From Flavobacteriales bacterium UBA1986 (GTDB lineage Bacteria > Bacteroidota > Bacteroidia > Flavobacteriales_G > Salibacteraceae): a stretch of 64,000 nt of DNA. The position numbers were made by a program, and so were the translations under genes. Positions 45,899-53,522 of this stretch are shown one piece after another. Position 1 is the first letter of the stretch. Every line of letters starts with the position of its first letter. The notes under the pieces are model-generated. The model did not search any database. It was not told where the DNA came from and saw only the letters and a list, made by a program, of their open reading frames with translations. The DNA lies in the NCBI GenBank assembly GCA_002336245.1, contig DDDG01000027.1, positions 42,592 through 106,591 of the forward strand, given 5' to 3'.

Positions 45899-48800
45899 CT
45901 ACCTCCTCTTCACAATTCGAATGCGCTGGTGCTCATCATCCATTTTCAAATCGATGAAGTAGATGCCTGTAGGACCTTCGATGTTGATCTCATTTATCTG
46001 ACCACCACGAATTTCTTCCTTCGAAAGTACTTGACCTAGAGCATTGAGCACTTCCAAGTGTGCGTGTGCACTGGCGTCCTCGAGATAAACATTGACCACT
46101 CCTTGAGTCGGATTCGGATAGAGCTGCAATCCTATTCCGTTCAATTCATAAACAGATTGAGGAATCACCTTGCAAGAATCTACCACTAGACTCACGCTGT
46201 CGGCTCCAAAGCAAGCTTCGGCAGTTGTGTATTCGTAGTTGAAGGTATAGCTTCCAACTCCAGTGAGTGAGCTCACGAAAAGGCTGTCGATCAAACCTGA
46301 ACCACTGAGGATTCCACCTGCCGGACTCACCAATAGAACAATAGAGTCTCCCAAGCAAAGAGTGTCCTGACCGAGATCTACACTCACATTTGGATTTGCA
46401 TTCACAACGATGCTTGACGTATCGTAAGAGCTGCATCCATCAGCATTGGTAACCTCATAATAGACTTCGTAGGTGCCCGGGCTAAGTCCAGCTGAGCTCC
46501 AGATGCTGTCGTTCACACCAGTTCCGGTCAAAACACCCGTCCCTAAGTGTGACTCTGTGATTTTGGTTTCCTCTCCTTCACAGAGCGAATCGTCGTCGAA
46601 GGTGACAGAAAGATTGATGGGAGCTGGGCGAATCAGCATGCGGCCTTGTGCCGTACCAAAACATCCATTAACATCGGTCACATCATAGGTGAAGTTGCGG
46701 AATCCGGTTCCTAGGCCGCTTGCATCGAAGGAGTTGTTGTTGACAACCCCTGTTCCAGTGAAAGTTCCACCCGTAGGTGTCGCCGATAATGGAGTGCTGG
46801 TGTTGATGCAAATGGTATCGTCGTAAATTAGAACGACGGTTGGATTCGGATTTACGACAACATCAATCGTGTCGTAATTCCAGCAGAGGTTCGCATCGCG
46901 GTATGAATAGACCGGATTATGCACCCCCGGGCCGGCAGCCGTCGAATTGAAGTTTATGTGCGTTACACCAGCACCGGAGTAACTACCTCCTGTTGGCGTA
47001 CCTGTCATGGTTGTATTCACCCCAATGCACATGCTGTCCAAGGCAATAGTCAATCCAACCACTGGCAATCCATTTACAGTTACTGAATCCGCAGCAGTTC
47101 CAGAACAGCCAATGCTGTCCGTGAAGAGGTAACTCACACCATACGTCCCTAAACCGGTGGTGAGTGTATTGAAGATTGAATCAGTAACTCCAGGTCCGGA
47201 GTAGACTCCACCGGAGGGAAATCCACGTAAAACTTCGGTATTCCCGATGCATGTATTGAATGTGGTTGCGCCTAAAGTTACCACCGGTTGGGCTTGCACG
47301 TATACATAGCTCGTATCCCGATCGAAGCAACCATTGGCATCGGTAAATCCATAGACTTGCTGTTGAAGACCTGAACCAGATACCGAGCTTCTAAATTCGG
47401 ATCCACTGACACCCAAGCCAATGAAACTTCCTGAAGCAGGAGAGCCAGTAAGTTGTACTGTATCTCCTTCACAAATTGAATCCAATGAAGTCGTTAAAGT
47501 GACGATCGGAATCGTATCGATGGTCATGGTTATAGTATCCGCCACCGTACAACCTGCAATGCTTGCAGTTACGCTGTAGGTTCCTGTATTTGTAATGTTT
47601 GTGGTCGCTGCAGTATCTCCTGTACTCCAGATGTAGATTGCACCACCCGTTTGCACCGCGTCTAGGGTAATGGGTCCGCAATTGTTCGTGTCGGGACCTA
47701 GGTCCACAGCAGGAGTTGGAACAAAAATTTCGGTTGTATCGGAGGTAATGCAACCAGAAGCCGAAGTTCCGTAAACGTAATAGCTTGTTGTTGCCATGGG
47801 AGTAACAATCGTTGAATCGATGGTATCGCCCGTGCTCCAGGTAATTGAACCCGGATTCGTCACTGTTAAAGTCACAGGGGTTCCCGCGCACACCGTATCC
47901 TTATTGGATAAAACACTGAAAGGTCCCGCGAGAAGTTCCGACCCAACTGTATATGAGGCATATGTCCAGCTGGCAACATGGGTAGTTCCTGTATCGCCGG
48001 CTTGACCATACGCAGCACCACCGTATCCTCCACCTGCACCCGGATCGACCGTGATGGTTGGAGAACTCGAATAATGGGCATCCCCAAATATTTTCACACG
48101 GCCACCGCTTCCACCGCCACCGCCGTCGTTTGCTGTTGATGTTCCTGTTTTACCATCTCCACCTTCAGCAGAAATGGAAGCACTTGAACCGATTGAAATG
48201 GAATCTCCAAGAATGAGTACTCCTCCACCAGAGCCACCGCCAGGACATTGTCCTGCAGCTGTGGTTCCATCCGTTCCATCCACAAAAATTTTCCCTGAAG
48301 ACATCTTGAACTTGGCGCATTGAATGCTGAGACTTCCTCCTCCGTGTCCTCCACGAGTATTTGAAGCCGCCGTAGAGCCAGCCGAACCTTTTCGGATGGC
48401 CTTGCTTGTATCGGAACCATTGGCTGAGCCCCCAAGGCCTCGGCTGTCTCCAGAGTCGTAACCACCGTCTCCGCCGTCGCCGCCATAGCCGCCACCACCT
48501 GAACCAGCATTGCTGCTAGAAGAGCCTGTTCCACCACCACTTCCTCCACCTGTGGAGAATGCGCCAGTTCCTGATTGATTTCCTTTTCCTACCCCATCGA
48601 TGACACCGTCAATTTGGATGTAAGCCGCACGCAAATCCATGATGGCATTGGTGTGCATAAATAAGGTGTCGCCAGACTTGATGTGAATCCAACCTGCGTT
48701 TATGATTCCGGAGTCGGTCACATTTGAGCCGTTGGTGATGAGGGAATCGGGGAATGTTGCTGAAAAACTTGAACCTCCAGCTGCGGAATTATCTCCGTAC

Positions 48801-49165
48801 AGCATTTGAATGGTATCCGTTTGGCTGGCCGAAATACTCGGCACGCGCACATAGATTTCAGTTTTCGTGGTATTCATTCCACGATGGATGTAGTAGTCGA
48901 TGTAGTCGTTCTGACCACAATCGGCCACGAAACGAATGTCGTCGCCGTCGGCTTGCATCTTACCTGCACTGACCAAACTGGAAGTATTGATCTCTAGATA
49001 CTGGATGTAGTCGGTTTGGTTTTTACCGAAGGGTTCGGTGATCGCTATGTCCTTCGCGTACATGGCATTGTAGGATTGCGCCAGACCGCTAAATGAGATT
49101 GAAAAGAAGAGGATGAAAGCAACTAAAAGTTTGGGGAACTTGAAGGTAGAGTCGGTGAATTTCAT
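45899..49165 (-). CDS. Giant secreted protein: DUF2341-like, glycine-rich and Ig-like repeats with T9SS type A sorting domain
   Basis: A 1,088-residue protein. ATG 49165 opens signal peptide MKFTDSTFKFPKLLVAFILF ... SGLAQ; the longer ATG 49231 precedes the promoter-like box. Residues about 40-150 match DUF2341 (SAGKMQADGDDIRFVADCGQ). Residues about 195-400 are very glycine/serine-rich (GGGGYGGDGGDGGYDSGDS). From about 400 on there are Ig-like units, with about six tandem repeats of 85-90 residues (pattern GGxYSGxGVxxxxFN ... GxYxVxYxxTDxxGC). The last 75 residues (GLQLYPNPTQGVVNVYLED ... GIYFIDLKM) form a type A T9SS domain. It is likely a surface or matrix protein; binding target unknown. 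Confidence 0.88.
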   Translation of the reverse strand: MKFTDSTFKFPKLLVAFILFFSISFSGLAQSYNAMYAKDIAITEPFGKNQTDYIQYLEINTSSLVSAGKMQADGDDIRFVADCGQNDYIDYYIHRGMNTTKTEIYVRVPSISASQTDTIQMLYGDNSAAGGSSFSATFPDSLITNGSNVTDSGIINAGWIHIKSGDTLFMHTNAIMDLRAAYIQIDGVIDGVGKGNQSGTGAFSTGGGSGGGTGSSSSNAGSGGGGYGGDGGDGGYDSGDSRGLGGSANGSDTSKAIRKGSAGSTAASNTRGGHGGGSLSIQCAKFKMSSGKIFVDGTDGTTAAGQCPGGGSGGGVLILGDSISIGSSASISAEGGDGKTGTSTANDGGGGGSGGRVKIFGDAHYSSSPTITVDPGAGGGYGGAAYGQAGDTGTTHVASWTYASYTVGSELLAGPFSVLSNKDTVCAGTPVTLTVTNPGSITWSTGDTIDSTIVTPMATTSYYVYGTSASGCITSDTTEIFVPTPAVDLGPDTNNCGPITLDAVQTGGAIYIWSTGDTAATTNITNTGTYSVTASIAGCTVADTITMTIDTIPIVTLTTSLDSICEGDTVQLTGSPASGSFIGLGVSGSEFRSSVSGSGLQQQVYGFTDANGCFDRDTSYVYVQAQPVVTLGATTFNTCIGNTEVLRGFPSGGVYSGPGVTDSIFNTLTTGLGTYGVSYLFTDSIGCSGTAADSVTVNGLPVVGLTIALDSMCIGVNTTMTGTPTGGSYSGAGVTHINFNSTAAGPGVHNPVYSYRDANLCWNYDTIDVVVNPNPTVVLIYDDTICINTSTPLSATPTGGTFTGTGVVNNNSFDASGLGTGFRNFTYDVTDVNGCFGTAQGRMLIRPAPINLSVTFDDDSLCEGEETKITESHLGTGVLTGTGVNDSIWSSAGLSPGTYEVYYEVTNADGCSSYDTSSIVVNANPNVSVDLGQDTLCLGDSIVLLVSPAGGILSGSGLIDSLFVSSLTGVGSYTFNYEYTTAEACFGADSVSLVVDSCKVIPQSVYELNGIGLQLYPNPTQGVVNVYLEDASAHAHLEVLNALGQVLSKEEIRGGQINEINIEGPTGIYFIDLKMDDEHQRIRIVKRR

Positions 49166-49188
49166 AAGCAGTTTCTCGAGATCTCCAC

Positions 49189-49196
49189 GAAAGGTA
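49189..49196 (-). promoter_or_regulatory. TACCTTTC -7-like box for the glycine-rich T9SS gene
   Basis: On the minus strand TACCTTTC (49196 to 49189), followed by G, differs from TAnnTTTG only in the last base and leaves 23 bases to ATG 49165. It supports that start over 49231. Confidence 0.4.
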
Positions 49197-49407
49197 TGGA
49201 ATATGAACTTGAAAATCAAGATTATAAACATCGAATTGAATCAAGTCTCCCAAGCAACCTAATCACCGACCTGATTACACATCCGCGCTTTTCCGCGTTC
49301 TTGATTGCGCACGGATGCTTATGTTAATCATTAAAAACATAAATAAAACCATATCGATTATCTGGCGCAGTTTTGCTGCACCAAACAATCAGACAAACAT
49401 TTCTACC

Positions 49408-49560
49408 ATGAAAGTCATCCCATCGAAAGCCTTGCCCGTACTCATTTTCGTCGCTCTTTTAGGAACGGTATTCAGCGTATGGACATCGGATGATCCGGTG
49501 CACAGCAAATTATTCATGGGGAGTTCGCTTTTCCTCGCTTTGCTTTTGATGCGCAGTTAA
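49408..49560 (+). CDS. Small membrane protein of 50 residues
   Basis: A 50-residue frame, MKVIPSKALPVLIFVALLGT onward, with two hydrophobic helices (about 8-23 and 34-47) separated by a short polar turn TSDDPVHSK. ATG 49408 is preferred to the frame's first ATG (49315) because the added 31 residues are Asn/Lys/Ile-rich and look non-coding. CAGTTTTG at about 49368 could serve as a weak -7 box. I do not recognise the family. It lies upstream of the injection-system sheath gene but is separated from it by 490 bases. Confidence 0.5.
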   Translation: MKVIPSKALPVLIFVALLGTVFSVWTSDDPVHSKLFMGSSLFLALLLMRS

Positions 49561-50052
49561 AAGGGTACTGAGCGTCAATCAAGCGCTAAATAGGGCGATT
49601 CGTTGGACCTATTTTGCAATGCCATTTGAAGACCGATTTCTTCGATCCAATTTGCTTGAAATTCTTTGAGCCTCATTTGAATTAAGCTTATAGGTTATAC
49701 CAAATTAAGAAGTGAGCCTTGAGCAGGCTTTCAATTAAAGGTGCATCCAAGTTCAATCCTTGGTTTTCATACATATTTTTTAAGATTCTCGCTCAAGAAG
49801 TTGTTAGCATATGTGGAAAAGTTTTTTGCTTCCCCTAGTTGAAAATGTCATTTGAAAATATGTACGTTTATTGGCATCATAGTTAAGTTACGATGAGGAT
49901 TTCTCCGACAGCTCAAAGGCTGAAGACTGCACAACGAACTGAAGGGGAATTTGAACGAATTGCGACGAGCTCTATATAAGGTCTGTTTTAATTCACCTGA
50001 AAAGTGACTTATTGATAAGAATAGTAAACTAAAACAACACACAGCTTAAAAC
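49561..50052. other. 492-base upstream region of the eCIS sheath-tube operon
   Basis: I see no convincing gene here; a 64-codon minus-strand frame (49848-50042) has no family character. The region is AT-rich compared with its neighbours. TTG 49951-49953 and TATATAAG 49973-49980 are 19 bases apart and could be a weak -33/-7 pair, giving a leader of about 65 bases. The length of this region suggests regulated expression, but no operator is identified. Confidence 0.4.
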
Positions 50053-51525
50053 ATGGCAACAGTCTTAGCAACCCCTGGGGTGTATATTGAAGAGAAGAGT
50101 GCTTTCCCCAGCTCGGCCGTACAGGTAGCCACAGCAGTTCCTGCTTTTGTAGGATACACTGAAATGGCGATCAGAGCAAATAAGTCACTGAAGAACATCC
50201 CTACTCGCATCACATCTTTGAGTGAGTTTCACCAATTTTTCGGCGGAGCTCCAAAGACCACTTTTGCGGTTTCCCCAGATGATTCGACTCAATTTAAGGT
50301 AGATGTCGACGCTGCTTCGAAATACAACTTGTACCGAAGCATGCGTATGTTTTTCGCCAATGGTGGAAGCTTGTGCTATGTCGTTTCAGTTGGTAGTTAC
50401 TCAGACCCTGTAAGCGGAAAAGACTTAAACGACCCAGCAACTGAAAGCGGGATTCCAACACTATTAAAATATCCAGAGCCAACGATGTTGGTTATACCCG
50501 ACGCTGTGCTTCTAGAAGAAGCCGATTGCTTCTCATTGCAGCAGGCCATGCTCATGCACTGTGGAAGTGATATGAAGAGTAGAGTTGCTGTTCTAGACAT
50601 TTATAATGGTGATAAGCCACGTACTTACGACGAAGGCGATATTATTACCCGTTCAAGAGAAGGCGTTGGAAACAACTTCCTACAATGGGGTGCTAGCTAC
50701 TATCCTTTCTTGAACACAACCATCGTTCAAGGAGACGAAGTTGACTTCAGCAACATCTCGAACTTAGGTGACTTAGTTCCATTGTTGAACAACGAAGCTG
50801 ATGCGCTTTATGGAGATGATTCTCAAATCATCAAAGACGAAATCGCGAAGCTTGAAGGAGACAATGATCCGGTGAACCTTCACCAAACTCTTCTCGCAAA
50901 ACTTCCTTTGTACAAAGCGGTTTTGGCCGAAGTTAGAAACAACCTCAACGTTCTACCAGCAAGTGGTGGAATGGCAGGTGTAATTTCAATGGTTGACGGA
51001 GAAGTTGGAGTATTCCAATCTCCAGCAAACGTATCCTTAGGTTCTGTAGTTGGACCAACTGTGAACCTGACATCACGCGATCAAGAAGACTTGAACCTTC
51101 CGTTGAACGGAAAAGCGATCAACGCAATTCGTTCGTTCCCGGGAAAAGGCGTTTTGGTATGGGGTGCACGTACTCTTGACGGAAACAGCCAAGATTGGAG
51201 ATACTTAAGTGTTCGTAGAACGGTAATCATGATTGAGCAATCGCTCAAATCAGCATCTGAAGCTTACGTATTCGAGCCCAACCAAGTGAATACTTGGGTT
51301 GCTGTAAAAGGTATGATGACGAACTTCTTGAAAGACCAATGGAAACAAGGAGCTCTTGCTGGTGCCGTACCAGAGGATGCATTCAGTGTAGACATTGGAC
51401 TGGGAAGCACCATGACACCATCAGATATTTTGGACGGAATCATGAGAGTGACTGTGAAGCTCGCCGTAACGCGACCAGCTGAGTTCATCGTGATCACTTT
51501 CCAACAGCAAATGCAGCAATCGTAA
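50053..51525 (+). CDS. eCIS/phage-tail-like contractile sheath protein
   Basis: A 490-residue sheath subunit of an extracellular contractile injection system (Afp2-4/AlgoCIS sheath type). The N-terminal signature TPGVYIEEKSAFPSSAVQVA, the FVGYTE segment and the conserved C-terminal domain (FPGKGVLVWGARTL, WRYLSVRRTVIMIEQSL, FVVEP-like VFEPNQVNTW, RPAEFIVITFQQQM) are clear. Sheath rings surround the inner tube and contract to drive it into a target. Only one sheath gene is present here. It is followed after 37 bases by the tube gene, on the strand opposite to the rest of the cluster. Confidence 0.96.
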   Translation: MATVLATPGVYIEEKSAFPSSAVQVATAVPAFVGYTEMAIRANKSLKNIPTRITSLSEFHQFFGGAPKTTFAVSPDDSTQFKVDVDAASKYNLYRSMRMFFANGGSLCYVVSVGSYSDPVSGKDLNDPATESGIPTLLKYPEPTMLVIPDAVLLEEADCFSLQQAMLMHCGSDMKSRVAVLDIYNGDKPRTYDEGDIITRSREGVGNNFLQWGASYYPFLNTTIVQGDEVDFSNISNLGDLVPLLNNEADALYGDDSQIIKDEIAKLEGDNDPVNLHQTLLAKLPLYKAVLAEVRNNLNVLPASGGMAGVISMVDGEVGVFQSPANVSLGSVVGPTVNLTSRDQEDLNLPLNGKAINAIRSFPGKGVLVWGARTLDGNSQDWRYLSVRRTVIMIEQSLKSASEAYVFEPNQVNTWVAVKGMMTNFLKDQWKQGALAGAVPEDAFSVDIGLGSTMTPSDILDGIMRVTVKLAVTRPAEFIVITFQQQMQQS

Positions 51526-51562
51526 TTCAAAAAATTAAACAAATACTCTAAAAAGATAGATT

Positions 51563-52015
51563 ATGGCTGGAGAAGCTCAAGACAATATTTGGCCCTTACC
51601 AAAGTTCCATTTCAAAGTTGAAGTTGAAGGTGGAATAAGCGCTAGCTTTCAGGAAGTTTCTGGCTTGGATACGGAAGTTGACGTTATGGAATACCGCCAC
51701 GGTGATAGCCCTGAATTCTCAACAATCAAGATGCCTGGCCTCCGCAAAGGAAGCGACGTAACCTTGAAGAAAGGAACCTTTACTGGAGATGTATCCTTCT
51801 TCGAATGGTTCAATGAGATTCAGATGAATACCATCGAACGTAAGACAGTTCAGATTATGTTGTTGAACGAGAAAGGTGAATCTGAAATCATCTGGACGCT
51901 CACAAACGCATTTCCGAAGCAAGTTCAAGGAACTGACCTCAACTCAAGCAGCAGTGATGTTGCCGTTGAATCTTTGGTTCTTGCACACGAAGGATTGGCT
52001 ACTACAACCGCATAG
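51563..52015 (+). CDS. eCIS/phage-tail-like tube protein (gp19 family)
   Basis: A 150-residue inner-tube subunit of the T4 gp19/Afp1-Afp5 type. Family pattern: LPKFHFKVEVEGGISASFQE (first strand and turn), VSGLDTEVDVMEYRHGD, then the central MPGLRKGSDVTLKKGTF and W-x-L-T-N-A-x-P-x-x near ITWTLTNAFP-like IIWTLTNAFPKQV. The tube is the lumen through which cargo is carried. It is co-transcribed with the sheath and followed by a strong terminator. Confidence 0.95.
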   Translation: MAGEAQDNIWPLPKFHFKVEVEGGISASFQEVSGLDTEVDVMEYRHGDSPEFSTIKMPGLRKGSDVTLKKGTFTGDVSFFEWFNEIQMNTIERKTVQIMLLNEKGESEIIWTLTNAFPKQVQGTDLNSSSSDVAVESLVLAHEGLATTTA

Positions 52016-52040
52016 GTTTAAGTCATCCGCAAAAGCTAAG

Positions 52041-52077
52041 CGCACATCTTATTCATTTAGGGTGTGCGTTTTTTTTT
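52041..52077 (+). terminator. Strong intrinsic terminator after the tube gene
   Basis: CGCACATC (52041-52048) pairs with GGTGTGCG (52061-52068), eight pairs with one wobble and a 12-base loop, followed by nine T (52069-52077). It ends the sheath-tube operon 26 bases after the tube stop and before the convergent operon. Confidence 0.85.
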
Positions 52078-52102
52078 ATGCGCTGAATTTAATTTCTCTC
52101 AA

Positions 52103-53377
52103 CTAGGCTTCTTCAACTTGTAACTCCTCCTCAGCGGAATTGGAAGCAAGCGAGTCCTCAGTGTACATATCGGTGTTTTCATCACGTCTAAGCGGATTGA
52201 CTACTGAAGTAGATGCTGCAGCTACAGGAGCCGCTACTTCGGGTCGTGGAATAATGCCTTTATCGATGTTTCTCCCTAGAACTCTTTTGAGCTGCTCGTG
52301 AACTTCAATATAGCGATCGCCCGCCAAATTGCTTGCATCCAGTACTGAAATCTCCCCAATACCAGTATTGGTGAGCAATTCTTGAATGGCTGGAGCTGCA
52401 GAGTCGCTATTTTTAATCAAGTCCAAAAGATAGTCGGCACCGACCTTTCTGTTTTCATCAGCTTCATCATCCAACTTCGCATTCCATCGACCTTCTATGA
52501 ATTTTCCAGCACCTACGGCCGCACCAATTCCCAATAATATTATACCGGCAGTTCCTCCTGATACAATGGCTGCACCAATGGCCGCCCCTAGAGACACTAT
52601 CGAAGCGATCGACCTACCTATTCTTCTATTCTTCTGATGCCTTTGACCCAAGGCACTTGCTGTAGCAATTTCGTGCATCTCCCGACTTGCAACACTATTA
52701 TTCAGGCGATCGAACCCTTCTTCCCGGCTGGAAGAATCATATGCCTTCAACGAATTCTCAACAATTCCAGGAGCCGCAAATACTGCTCCTCCAACTGCAA
52801 AGGTCGTTTCAGCAGCTGTCTCACCAAGGGCACCAACACCGGTTCCAAGCATGGTTAAACCCGTTGCTGTACCTGACAATGTTCCCCGGACACCAGACAA
52901 TCCATCAAGCCCTAGGAAGATCTTATCCACAGTTCCTCCAGGCGTTAAGACTGGCTCTGAAATATCAGCCTGCTCGGTTTCAGGAAGGACTCCTGAGCGT
53001 TGATCGGTGACCCGCACTTTTTCCTCAGTAACATTTGATCTCAAACGCTCGATATCTATCCTCACCAAGTCGGCATGAACTTCGTCGGAGCCTTGCTTGC
53101 CAGAAGGGATCATTCCATGTTCGTCCTTGTATTTGGTCAACCACTGATCGCAGTATCGGTGAATTTCTCCAAGAATGTTCAAATGACCAGCATAATCCTT
53201 CGAGCTTCGGTCTATCGCGTTATAGCGTTCAACGGCATCATGGACTTTATTGGTTGATGACCAGTTGATACGATCGTACCGGATGTGTCGCCCTCTCAAG
53301 TTGGGGATAGGCCGTAATTTTGCTTGTACCACCTCTTGATTGGAATTCTGTGGTGGATTGCCTTCCATTGGCGCCAA
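52103..53377 (-). CDS. Putative eCIS cargo with two hydrophobic glycine-rich segments (5' end frameshifted)
   Basis: The intact frame encodes 424 residues from TTG 53377 (ATG 53368 is three codons later). Residues about 5-160 are charged and helical (DLVRIDIERLRSN). Two hydrophobic, Gly/Ala-rich stretches follow at about 165-215 (GTATGLTMLGTGVGALGE) and 245-285 (AAIGAAIVSGGTAGIILLGI), then a helical tail. In the same frame upstream of TTG the codons read LQVLQAKLQSILAP, which resembles the end of the leader shared with the two neighbouring candidate cargos; the beginning of that leader lies in another frame (53513-53391). A membrane-active cargo is a plausible guess, not shown. Confidence 0.7.
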   Translation of the reverse strand: MAPMEGNPPQNSNQEVVQAKLRPIPNLRGRHIRYDRINWSSTNKVHDAVERYNAIDRSSKDYAGHLNILGEIHRYCDQWLTKYKDEHGMIPSGKQGSDEVHADLVRIDIERLRSNVTEEKVRVTDQRSGVLPETEQADISEPVLTPGGTVDKIFLGLDGLSGVRGTLSGTATGLTMLGTGVGALGETAAETTFAVGGAVFAAPGIVENSLKAYDSSSREEGFDRLNNSVASREMHEIATASALGQRHQKNRRIGRSIASIVSLGAAIGAAIVSGGTAGIILLGIGAAVGAGKFIEGRWNAKLDDEADENRKVGADYLLDLIKNSDSAAPAIQELLTNTGIGEISVLDASNLAGDRYIEVHEQLKRVLGRNIDKGIIPRPEVAAPVAAASTSVVNPLRRDENTDMYTEDSLASNSAEEELQVEEA

Positions 53378-53390
53378 GATGGATTGCAGC

Positions 53391-53513
53391 TTAGCTTGAA
53401 GGACCTGTAGGTCGGTTGTCCTCCACCGTCTTTAGGCGAGAGGGTTTCACATTGATATCATCCCTTCCAGTTGAAGAACTGTGGTTTTTGCTTTTGGATT
53501 GACTTACCCTCAT
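53391..53513 (-). pseudogene. Detached N-terminal leader of the cargo gene (frameshifted)
   Basis: ATG 53513, 9 bases after the DUF4157 stop, opens 40 codons (MRVSQSKSKNHSSSTGRDDI ... VEDNRPTGPSS) ending at TAA 53391-53393. VEDNRP is the start of the leader seen in the DUF4157 protein and the glycine-zipper protein. The continuation of the leader, LQAKLQSILA, is in the frame of the downstream ORF. Adding two bases (GA) between 53409 and 53408 would restore CCT-GAA-CAG and give EDNRPEQVLQAKLQSILA, matching the other leaders. This points to a 2-base deletion or an equivalent sequencing error. Confidence 0.65.
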
Positions 53514-53522
53514 GCGAACAAC

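Noticed and set aside
48094..48549. 151-codon frame opposite or offset to the glycine-rich T9SS gene
   Set aside because: It is an alternate frame of the same strand created by the glycine-codon repeats, not a separate gene.
49848..50042. 64-codon minus-strand frame upstream of the sheath gene
   Set aside because: It has a Cys/Arg/Phe-rich composition unlike neighbouring proteins and no promoter box, and it lies where the sheath promoter is expected.
50053..52015. Prophage origin for the sheath and tube genes
   Set aside because: There are no capsid, terminase, portal or integrase genes, and the neighbouring AAA+ ATPase, DUF4157 and tape-measure-type genes fit an eCIS instead.
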